DNA of 64,000 bases from DT-68 sp965263245. GTDB taxonomy: Bacteria > Bacillota_I > Bacilli_A > Mycoplasmatales > Metamycoplasmataceae. The notes beneath the pieces were generated by a model. It did not search any database. It was not told the origin of the DNA and worked only from the letters and a program-made list of their open reading frames with translations. The position numbers and the translations under genes were made by a program. Positions 54,151-64,000 of this stretch are shown here, piece after piece (the stretch's first letter is position 1; the number at the start of each line of letters is the position of its first letter). The DNA lies in assembly GCA_965263245.1 (NCBI GenBank), contig CBDHHR010001146.1, forward strand, positions 558,001 to 622,000. Reading direction: 5' to 3'.

Positions 54151-56624
54151 TTATTTTTCTAAATGTTTTACTTTTAAAATGATGGTTAGTTTATAAGTAT
54201 TAAATCTATATTCAACTATAAATTTTTTTGGAAAATCACCTTTTACAAGCGAAGTTGTTTGGTTAGAAGCACTTATTTTAAGATTATCTTGTAATTCTTT
54301 AGTTCAAATTGAACTTTCTTTAATACTTAAATTAACTTTAATTGCTTCTAAAATTTTATTGGCCGTGTTTAAAGGTAAAGTTACAGCAGAAATATCAATC
54401 ATTTTGTTTTTTTGATCTTGAAAATAATTTTGAATTTGTTGATAATTTGTAAAATGTTTTACTTCTAAATTTAATTTTTTTCTTTTTGAGTCTTGAGGTC
54501 CGGCATAACTAATTTTAAAAGTACGATAAGTGTCATCAGAGGTTGCTTCAAGAGTGTTAAGTTTATTATTATCACTTACATAAAGATAATCTTTTAAATT
54601 TTGTCATAATTCAGTGTTTTTATATAAAAGTACATTTTTAACTTTTTCTAAAATCGAACTAGCTGAAATTGAATTTTCCACGTTAAAAGGAATAATAATA
54701 AATTTATTATTTTTATAATTAAAATAATCAGTAATTGTTTTTTTTATTGAATATTTTTGTACTTGAACTTTTACATTACTTTTGGCACCCTTTGGACCAT
54801 ATTTAATTGTAATGGTTCTTTGAGTATCAAAATTAGTAATTGCATTACTTCCTCTTAAACTAATTTTATTTAATAAAGTTTTTGTTCAAAAAACCGGATC
54901 ACTAAAAACTAAAGCTTTTCTAACTGCTTCTAAAACTCCTTCTTGAGTTAATTGAGTATAATTTTTGCTAGTTGATTCAAAAGGAATACCAATGTTTTTG
55001 TTATCATCATTTGAAAAATGATTTTTAATTTTTTCATAATCAGAATTTTGAGATTCAACCATTGTGTAACTTCTTGAAACTTTTAAAAGATTTTCCATTA
55101 AAGCTAAAGTGTTTTGATTATCAATTTTAAAGATTTCAACATCTACCATAACACCTTCAAGTGTAATTGTTTCGTTTTGGTTTGCTTTTAATCTTATGTC
55201 AAATCCTATTGGTGGAAATACAAAATCATATGAATTTTTTATTGTGTTAATAATAATAGTTTTATTTTCTTCTATTGTTCCACTTTCAGAATCAATTTTT
55301 ATAGTTGTTTTTGTTGGAACTGGACTATTATTTGTGACATAAAAAGATTTTTCAAGTTCATTTTTATAATCATCTGCCATTTCTTGATCTGTTTGACTTC
55401 TTTTGGCAAAAAATCCTGAAATTTCCAAATCATTTTCATTTTGCTTTTTAACAATTAAAGTAATTGGAATTCCTGCGAGTGTAAGGTTTGTAGCATCATC
55501 TTTAATTTCTAAACTAATACCACTTGGAACTGTTGGAAAATTTGTTAAGGTTTGAATTGCATTAAGAATAGCATTTTTATTAGTTGTAACATCACCCGAA
55601 GTGGCACTAATTGCTATTTCTTTAGTTGATAAAGCTTTTAATTTATTAGCGTATTCTTCATGATTTGATAAACTTCTTTTTGCTTTAAATCCTGATATCT
55701 CTTTAGTTATAATTCCTTTTTTAATAACCAAAATAATGGGAACTCCTTGTGGTGTAAGGTCATTATTATTGTTTTTAATTTCTAAACTAATACCACTTGG
55801 CATTGTTGGAAAATCAGTTAAAGTTTTTATTGCGTTAAGAATAAGGTTTTTGCTGGTTGTAACATCACCTGAAGTAGCACTAATTATTACTTCTTTAGTT
55901 GGTAAAATGTTTAATTGATTAAAATAAGTATCAACTATTTCTTGGTCTGATTGACTTCTTTTAACTTTAAATCCTGTTATTTCTAAATCGGTTTTTCCTT
56001 GTTTTTTAACAATTAAAGTAACTTGAGCTCATTGTTCATTAAGAATTGTAGCATCATCTTTAATTTCTAAATTAATACCACTAGGAACTGTTGGAAAATC
56101 CGCTAAAGCTTTTATTGCATTAAGAATATCATTTTTATTAGCGGTAACATCACCCGAAGTGACATTAATTATTATTTCTTTAGAACTAAGTTTTTTTAAT
56201 TTATCAACGTATTTTTCTTGATCTGTTTGACTTCTTTTAGCTTTAAATCCTGTTATTTCTATGTTATTTTCACCTTCTTTTTTAACAATTAAAACGATGG
56301 GAATTCCTAAAAGTGTAAGGTTTGTAGCACATCATCTTTAATTTCTAAATTAATAGTGCTAGAAACTATTGGAAAATCACTTAATTCTTTTATTGATTTA
56401 AGAATAGCATTTTTATTAGTTGTAATATCACCTGAAGTAGCACTAATTGTTACTTCTTTAGTTGATAGTTTTTTTAACCTATTGGCAAAAGAGACTATGT
56501 CATTTTCTTTTATTAAATTTTTATTTTTATTAGTAAAAAGAATTATAGGAGTGATAGTTGCAGCACTCAAACCAATTAAACTTAATAATAAAATGAATAT
56601 TTTTTTCTTTTTTGTAATTTTCAT
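54151..56624 (-). pseudogene. Modular surface protein interrupted by a 2-bp frameshift
   Basis: It would code for about 823 residues. Start MKITKKKKIFILLLSLIG, anchor without cysteine. The first module reads normally to LEIKDD, where plus GTAGCACATCATC replaces the GTAGCATCATC of all paralogous modules. The two extra bases (near 56330) shift the frame and give TAG about 10 codons on. The remaining four N-terminal-type modules and the C-terminal block (PPIGFDIRLKANQ, WTKTLLNKISL, KVKHLEK) are open in the other frame to 54151. It may be a recent inactivation, an OFF state or a sequencing error. Confidence 0.8.
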
Positions 56625-56846
56625 GATTAGTTCCTTTTCATTAAAATTATAAAAAATATTGTAATTTTTAATTTAAATTTTAAATTTTTTTACTATTTTT
56701 TGGTTAACGTTTATAAATTAAAAAAATGCATAAATATAATTAATCACATTAAATTTAATTTAAAAAATAAAAAACCACAGTTTATAAAATTAATATGTTT
56801 GTTGATGTTGTTTTTAAAAATCTTTAATTTTTTAATTTGATTATTT

Positions 56847-59321
56847 TTATAAATGTTTTATTTTTAACAGAATAGTTTCTATTGAAGAACCATTTGTATA
56901 TTCGATTATAAATGGTTTTGGAAAATCACCTTTTACAAGCGAAGTCATCTTGTTAGAAGAACTTATTCTAATGTTATTTTGTAATTCTTGAGTTCAAATT
57001 GAACTATCTTTAATGCTTAAATAAACTTTAATTTTTTCCAAAATTTTATCAGCTGTGTTTAAATCTGAAGATAAAGTTATGCTGTCAATATCAATCATTC
57101 TGTTTTGTTCATCATCAAAATAATTATCAATTTGTTCAGCAATTGAAAAATGTTTTAATGTTAAATCGATATGTTCTCGATTAAGATCTTCACTACCAGG
57201 AGGTCCGTAACTGATCGTGAATACTTTTGCAGGATCACCATTTTCAAGTTGAGTAAGAATATTATCACTACTTACAAAAAGATAATTTTTTAAAGTTTGT
57301 CATAACTCAGTGTTTCTATATAAAAGTACATTTTTGATTTTTTCTAAAATGGTTCTAGGTTGATATGAATTTGCCACCTTAAAAGGAATACCAATAAATT
57401 CATTATTTTCATATTCAAAATATTTAGTAATGGTCTCTTCTATTGAATACTTTGAAACTTGAAGATTTATTTCGCTTCTATCATCGTTTGGACCATATTC
57501 AATAGTAATGGTTTGCGTACTATCAAAATTAGTAATTGCTTTATTTTGGTCGCTATTTTTTAAATCAATTTTATCTAATAAAGTTTTTGTTCAAAAAATT
57601 GAATCGTTAAAAATTAAAGCTTTTTTAACTGCTTCTAAAACTTCTTCTTGAGTTAATGAAGTATAAGTTTTTCTAGGTGATTCAAAAGGAATACCGATAT
57701 TTTTATTGTCATTGTATGAAAAATGATTTTTGATTGATTCATAATTAGAATTTTCAAATTCAGACATTGTTTGACTTTTTTCAACAAGTAAAAATTTTTC
57801 AATTAAAACTAAAGTATTTTGAGTGTCAATTTTAAAGATTTCAATATCTACTCTAGTTCCTGCAAGTGTAATTGTTTCATTCTGGCTTGCTTTTAGTCTT
57901 ATGTCAAATCCTGCTGGTGGAAATATAAATCAATATGAATTTTTTATTGTGTTAATAATAATGGTTTCGTTTTCTTCTAACGTTCCACTTTCAGAATCAA
58001 TTTTTATACTTCTTGGAAATCGATGCGGACCAGAATATACCGAAAAGGCTCTTCAAAGTCTATTTTTATAATCATCTGCTATTTCTTGGTCTGATTGACT
58101 TCTTTTAGCTCTAAATCCTCTTACTTCTTCAGTTAGTGAACCTTTTTTAACAACTAATATAATATCAACTCCATCAGATGTAAGTAGAGTTGCTGCATCT
58201 TTAACTTCTCAAGATACACCACTTGGAACAACTGGAAAATTAGCTAAAGCCTCTACTTGAGTTTTTATAGAATTTTTGTTGTCAGTAACACTACCAGAAG
58301 TTTCGTTAATTGTTACTTCTTTGGTTGGTAAAGCTTTTAATTTATTAGCATATTCTTCATGAGCTAATAAACTTCTTTTTGCTTTAAATCCAAATATTTC
58401 TTTAGTTATAATTCCTTTTTTAATAACTAAAGTAATAGGAATTCCTGCAAGTGTAAGGTTTGTAGCATCATCTTTAACTTCCAAATTAATACCACTAGGA
58501 GTTGTTGGAAAATTTGTTAAAGTTTTTATTGCGTTAAGAATAACGTTTTTATTATCTGTAACATTTCCTGAAGAAGCACTAATAGTTACTTCTTTTGTCG
58601 GTAAAATGTTTAATTGATTAAAATAAGCATCGACTATTTCTTGATCTGATTGACTTCTTTTAACTTTAAATCCTGTTACTTCTAAATCAGTTTTTCCTTG
58701 TTTTTTAACAATTAAAGTAACTTGGGCTCATTGTTCATTAAGAATTGTAGCATCATTTTTAACTTCTAAATTAATACCACTAGGAACTTTTGGAAAATTA
58801 TTTAAAGCTTTTATTGCATTAAGAATAACATTTTTATTAGCACTAATATCACCTGAAGTAACATTAATTGTTACTTCTTTAGTATTAAAATTTTTTAATT
58901 TATCAACGTATTTTTCTTGATCTGTTTGACTTCTTTTTGCAATAAATCCTGAAATTTCTAAATTAGTTTCGCCCTCTTGCTTAACAATTAAAGTAATTGA
59001 AACTCCTGCAATTGTAAGGTTTGTAGCATCATCCTTAACTTCTAAATTAATACCAGTAGGAACTTTTGGAAAATCACTTAATTTTTTTATCGCATTAAGA
59101 ATAGCATTTTTATTATCCGTAACATTTCCTGAGGTAGCACTAATTGTTACTTCTTTTGTTGATAGTTTTTTTAACTTATTACCATAAGAAACTATGTCTT
59201 TTTCCTTCATATTACTTTCGTTTTTTTTAGAAAAAAGAACTACTGGCACAACGACTGCAGTAATTAAGGTAACTGTACCTATTAATAAAATAAATGTTTT
59301 TTTGTTTGCGATGTTTTTCAT
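56847..59321 (-). CDS. Modular surface protein (TSGNVTDNK family)
   Basis: 824 residues. Start MKNIANKKTFILLIGTVTLITA, anchor without cysteine. It has five modules with LSTKEVTISATSGNVTDNK, NFPKVPSGINLEVKDDATNL and GF-AKRSQ signatures. The fifth (VVPSGVSWEVKDAA) is of the type found in 34234-38742, so modules have been exchanged between genes. The C-terminal block has SIKIDSESGTLEENE, PPAGFDIRLKASQNE, WTKTLLDKIDL and SSNKMTSLVKGD, ending KIKHL. AAGGA lies just before the ATG. It is about 85 percent similar to the next gene. Confidence 0.85.
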
Positions 59322-59503
59322 AATTAATTCCTTTTAAAAAAATTATAAAAGATATTATAACTTTTAATTTAAATTTTAAAATAATTTTTGTTACTATTTT
59401 TTGATTAACATTTGTAAATTAAAAAAATGCATAAATATAACTAATCACATTAAATTTAATTTAAAAAGCAAAAACTATAATTAATCAAATTTATAAACAT
59501 TGG

Positions 59504-59533
59504 TGGAAGTGTGGAAAATTTTCTACACTTCCA
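59504..59533 (-). terminator. Hairpin after the gene at 59553
   Basis: TGGAAGTGT-A-GAAA and TTTC-C-ACACTTCCA (minus strand) form a 13-bp stem with one mismatch, about 20 nt after the stop. The corresponding site after the gene at 62264 (62215-62245) is degenerate and does not pair well. Confidence 0.5.
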
Positions 59534-59552
59534 GTTTTTGCTTTGATTATTT

Positions 59553-62048
59553 TTATAAATGTTTTACTTTTAACATAATAGTTTCTTTTAAAGAACGCTT
59601 TGTGTATTCGATTATAAATGGTTTTGGAAAATCACCTTTTACAAGCGAAGTCATTTTGTTAGAAGGACTTATTCTAATGTTATTTTGTAATTCTGGTTTT
59701 CAAATTCGAGTATCTTTAATGCTTAAATAAACTTTAATTTTTTCCAAAATTTTATCAGCTGTGTTTAAGTCTGAAGATAAAGTTATGCTAGGAATATTAA
59801 TCATTCTATTTTGTTCATTATATTCATCGTTAAAATAATCTTGAATTTGTTGAGCAATTGAAAAATGACGTACTCTTAAAGTTATTTTTTTCCTTTCTGA
59901 TTCTTTAGATTCAGGTCCATAAGTGATTTCAAAATGAGCATGAAAAATAGAACCACGAGTTCCTCTTTCGAGTGTGAGAAGTTTATTCTTACTACTTACA
60001 AAAAGATGATCTTTTAAAGTTTGTCATAACTCCGTGTTTTTATATAAAAGTACATTCTTAACTTTTTCTAAAATTTCTGCAGGTTGATATGAATTTGCTA
60101 CATTAAAAGGGATAGTGATAAATTTATTATTTTCATATTCAAAATATTTAGTAATGGTTGCTTTTATTGAATACTTTGAAACTTGAAGATTTATTTCGCT
60201 TCTATCATCGTTTGGACCATATTCAATAGTAATGGTTCGCATAATATTAAAATTAGTAATTGCTTTATTTTGGTCGCTATCTTTTAAATCAATTTTATCT
60301 AATAAAGTTTTTGTTCAAAAAACTGAATCGTTAAAAATTAAAGCTTTTTTAACTGCTTCTAAAACTTCTTCTTGAGTTAATGAAGTATAAGTTTTTCTAG
60401 GTGATTCAAAAGGAATACCAATATTTTTGTTGTTGTTGTTTGAAAAATGATTTTTGATTGATTCATAATTAGAATTTTCAAATTCAGATTCTGTTTGACT
60501 TCTTTTAACAAATAAAAGATTTTCAGTTAAAACTAAAGTATTTTGAGTATCAATTTTAAAGATTTCAATATCTACTGTAGTTCCTGCAAGTGTAATTGTT
60601 TCATTCTGGCTTGCTTTTAGTCTTATGTCAAATCCTGCTGGTGGAAATATAAATTCATATGAATTTTTTATTGCATTAATAATAATAGTTTTGTTTTCTT
60701 CTAACGTTCCACTTTCAGAATCAATTTTTATACTTCCTCGAAGTTTAATCGGACCAGAATATACTGTAAAGGATCTTCGAAGTCTATTTTCATAATCATC
60801 TGCTATTTCTTGGTCTGATTGACTTCTTTTTGCAAAAAAACCTGAAACTTCTAAATCGGTTTCGTTTTGTTTTTTAATAATTAAAATAATTGGAATTCCT
60901 ACAAGTGTAAGATTTGTAGAATCATTTTTAACTTCTAAATTAATATCACTAGGAGTTGTTGGAAAATCATCTAAAGTTTTTATTGCGTTAAGAATAAGGT
61001 TTTTATTAGTTGTAACATCACCCGAAGATGCACTAATTGTTACTTCTTTGGTTGGTAAAGCTTTTAATTTATTAGCATATTCTTCTTGGATTGATAAGCT
61101 TCTTTTTGCTTTAAATCCTGATATTTCTTTTGTTATATTTCCTTTTTTAATAACTAAAGTAATAGGAACTCCTACAAGTGTAAGCTTTGTAGAATCATCT
61201 TTAACTTCTAAATTAATACCACTAGGAGTTGTTGGAAAATTTGTTAAAGTTTTTATTGCGTTAAGAATAGCGTTTTTATTAGCAGTAACATTTCCTGAAG
61301 AAGCAGTAATAGTTACCTCCTTTGTTGGTAAAATGTTTAATTGATTAAAATAAGCATCAACTATTTCTTGGTCTGATTGACTTCTTTTAACTTTAAATCC
61401 TGTTACTTCTAAATCAGTTTTTCCTTGTTTTTTAACAATTAAAGTGACTTGAGCTCATTGTTCATTAAGAATTGTAGCATCATCTTTAACTTCTAAATTA
61501 ATACCACTAGGAACTTTTGGAAAATTATTTAAAGCTTTTATTGCGTTAAGAATAACATTTTTATTAATGGTAATATCACCTGAAGTAACATTAATTGTTA
61601 CTTCTTTATCACTAAAATTTTTTAATTTATCAACGTATTTTTCTTGGTCTGATTGAGTTCTTTTTGCGATAAATCCTGAAACTTCTAAATTAGTTTCACC
61701 CTCTTGTTTAACAATTAAAATAATTGAAACTCCTGCAAGTGTAAGGTTTGTAGCGTCATCCTTAACTTCTAAATTAATATTACTAGGAACTTTTGGAAAA
61801 TCACTTAATTTTTTTATTACGTTAAGAATAGCGTTTTTATTAGCTGTAACATTTCCTGAGGTAGCACTAATTGTTACTTCTTTTGTTGATAGTTTTTTTA
61901 ATTTATTGGCATAAGAAACTATGTCTTTTTCCTTTGTTATACTTTCGTTTTTTTTAGAAAAAAGAACTACTGGTACAACAGTTGCAGTAATTAAGGTAAC
62001 TGTACCTATTAATAAAATAAATGTTTTTTTGTTTACGATGTTTTTCAT
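59553..62048 (-). CDS. Modular surface protein (TSGNVTDNK family), A13 promoter
   Basis: 831 residues. Start MKNIVNKKTFILLIGTVTLITA, no cysteine. The same module order as 56847-59321 except that the fifth module is of the DVTTNKNLILNAIKTL type. C-terminal block with LRGSIKIDSESGTLEENK, WTKTLLDKIDL and MLKVKHL. The promoter has an A13 tract absent from its sister. AAGGA precedes the ATG. Differences between the sisters cluster in the C-terminal third (the SSKNKLLTLERGTRG region). Confidence 0.85.
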
Positions 62049-62069
62049 AATTAATTCCTTTTTAAAAAA

Positions 62070-62101
62070 ATTATAACTTTTAATTTTATTTTTTTTTTTT
62101 T
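62070..62101 (-). promoter_or_regulatory. Promoter with A13 tract in the -35 region
   Basis: On the minus strand A13 (plus T13, 62089-62101), a 13-nt spacer, then TATAAT (plus 62070-62075). The spacing to the -10 box is within one base of the T14 promoters of the MKLSKTKK family, although the genes and the tract base differ. Confidence 0.5.
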
Positions 62102-62263
62102 GTTAATATTTTTTGATTAATATTTATAAATTAAAAAAATGCATAAATATAATTAATCACATTTAATTTAAAAAGCAAAAACTATAATTAATCTATTTAT
62201 AAACATTGGTTTAAAGATAGTGTAGAAAATTTTCCAAACTTTCAATTTTTACTTTGATTATTT

Positions 62264-64000
62264 TTATAAATGTTTTAGTTTTAACATAATGGTTTGTTTT
62301 GAAGAACGCTTTGTGTATTCAATTATAAATGGTTTTGGAAGATCACCTTTTACAAGCGAAGTCATTTTGTTAGAAGGACTTATTCTAATGTTATTTTGTA
62401 ATTCTGGTTTTCAAATTCGAGTATCTTTAATGCTTAAATAAACTTTAATTTTTTCCAAAATTTTATCAGCTGTGTTTAAATCTGAAGATAAAGTTATGCT
62501 AGGAATATTAATCATTCTATTTTGCTCATTATATTCGTCATCAAAATAATCTTCAATTTGTTGAGCAATTGAATAATGTCATAACTCTAAAGTAATATTT
62601 TTTTCACCATCATTAGTTCTACATTTAATTTTAAATTCTTTAACTTCATCACCATGTTCAAGCGTATTAAGTTTGTTCTTATTCCTATTTACAAAAAGAA
62701 AATTTTTTAAAGTTTGTCATAATTGTATGTTTTTATATAAAAGTACATCTTTAACTTTTTCTAAAATTGAATTAGCTGAAGATGAATTTGCGACATTAAA
62801 AGGGATAATAATTTCTGTATTATTTCCATATTCAAAATATTTAGTAATTGTTTCTATTTTTGAATATTTTGAAATTTGAAGATTTACTTCACTTTTATCA
62901 TCATTTGGACCATATTCAATAGTAATGGTTTGCGTACTATCAAAATTAGTAATTGCACGATTTTCACTATTATCTTTTAAAGAAATTTTATCTAATAAAG
63001 TTTTTGTTCAAAAAACTGAATCGTTAAAAATTAAAGCTTTTTTGACCGCTTCTAAAAGTGCTTCTTTAGTTAATTGAGTATAAGTTTTGCTAATTGATTC
63101 GAAAGGAATACCAATATTTTTGTTATTGTTGATTGAAAAATGATTTTTGATTGATTCATAATTAGAACTTTCAAATTCAGATTGTGTTTGACTTCTTTTA
63201 ACTTCTAAAAAATCATCAATTGAAGCAAAAGTGTTTTGAGTATCAATTTTAAAAATTTCAATATCTACCGGAATTGGTGCAAGTGTAATTTCTTGGTTTT
63301 GATCTGGCTTTAACCTTATGTCAAATCCTGTTGGTGGAAATATAAAGTCATATGAATTTTTAATTTTATTAATGATAACATCTTTATTTTCTTCTATTGT
63401 TCCACTTTCAGAATCAATTTTTATATATGGTAATTTAAATCTAGCACCTGGTGCCGAAACATTAAAAGAAACCTTAAAGCTAACTTTATAATCATCTGCT
63501 ATTTCTTGGTCTGATTGACTTCTTTTAGCTCTAAATCCTCTTACTTCTTTAGTTAGTGAACCTTTTTTAACAACTAATATAATATCAATTCCATCAGGTG
63601 TAAGTAGAGTTGCTGCATCTTTAACTTCTCAAGATACACCACTTGGAACAACTGGAAAATTAGCTAAAGCCTCTACTTGAGTTTTTATAGAATTTTTGTT
63701 GTCAGTAACACTACCAGAAGTTTCGTTAATTGTTACTTCTTTTGTTGGTAAAACTTTTAATTTATTAGCATATTCTTCATGAGCTAATAAACTTCTTTTT
63801 GCTTTAAATCCAGATATTTCTTTAGTTATAATTCCTTTTTTAATAATTAAAGTAACAGGAACTCCTGCAAGTGTAAGGTTTGTAGCATCATCTTTAACTT
63901 CTAAATTAATACCACTAGGAGTTGTTGGAAAATTATTTAAAGTTTTTATTGCGCCAAGAATAGCGTTTTTATTAGCGGTAACATTCCCTGAAGAACCAGT
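62264..64000 (-). CDS. Modular surface protein (TSGNVTDNK family), 5' end outside window
   Basis: 579 codons are visible including the stop; the N-terminus is beyond 64000. It has parts of three modules (SSGNVTANKNAIL at the edge, then LPTKEVTINETSGSVTDNK with VVPSGVSWEVKDAATLL, then IADDYK) and the full C-terminal block (SGTIEENKDVI, FDIRLKPDQNQ, WTKTLLDKISL, MLKLKHL). The segment 63495-63800 is nearly identical to the corresponding part of 56847-59321, not of the nearer gene at 59553, which again points to module exchange. Confidence 0.82.

Noticed and set aside
34234..62048. Tandem repeats as a CRISPR array
   Set aside because: Unit size is 285-345 bp, always in frame and protein-coding; no short repeat-spacer pattern and no cas genes.

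Overview
The window is AT-rich and uses TGA as a tryptophan codon throughout: almost every gene continues across in-frame TGA at conserved Trp positions. That places it in the Mollicutes (Mycoplasma group). The large families of N-terminally anchored surface proteins without a lipobox recall the Mvsp proteins of Mycoplasma mobile, but the species is an inference. All coordinates below were built by reading TGA as Trp, so most genes are longer than a standard-code translation would give.

Layout. (1) 1-6.1 kb and 9.2-12.0 kb: a minus-strand family of surface proteins starting MKLSKTKK. Two members carry eight copies of a KNLWxMG...LQVL repeat that may fold as a beta-propeller. Five members have a 14-nt homopolymer in the -35 region of the promoter, and the member at the left edge is frameshifted by an A8 tract. 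(2) 6.3-9.1 kb, plus strand: a three-gene overlapping operon of a PHP phosphoesterase, an SMC/Rad50-like ATPase and an 80-residue protein, preceded by a possible structured leader and closed by a perfect 34-bp palindrome. It looks like a split TrlF-type defence module. (3) 12.2-14.0 kb: a deaminase-like gene next to a small terminator-ended RNA element; both are duplicated, the second copy degenerate. (4) 14.0-21.6 kb: a type I restriction-modification locus with hsdR-hsdM and two divergent hsdS genes around a tyrosine recombinase, carrying 138-bp and 25-bp inverted repeats, i.e. a specificity-switching locus. (5) 21.9-23.9 kb: an AAA ATPase overlapping a PIN-like nuclease, then an 8-codon ORF with a strong Shine-Dalgarno. 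Blocks 2-5 form a defence-rich region.

(6) 24.0-33.8 kb, minus strand: housekeeping genes sufU, sufS, a hypothetical, nusB, tkt, efp, rpmG, nfo, a Nif3-family gene, rpoD and dnaG, in three or four transcription units; nusB and nfo look leaderless. (7) 34.2-64.0 kb, minus strand: nine large modular surface-protein genes (the last runs off the window) interrupted by glyS. They share N-terminal and C-terminal modules and differ in the number and type of roughly 95-110 residue central repeats. Two fragments of the glyS 3' end between these genes are scars of tandem duplication of a glyS-tail plus surface-gene unit. One gene has a 2-bp frameshift and one has an A13 promoter tract.

Overall, about half of the window is antigen-like repertoire built by duplication, repeat-number change, homopolymer slippage and frameshift, and it flanks a compact defence island that also has switching machinery.
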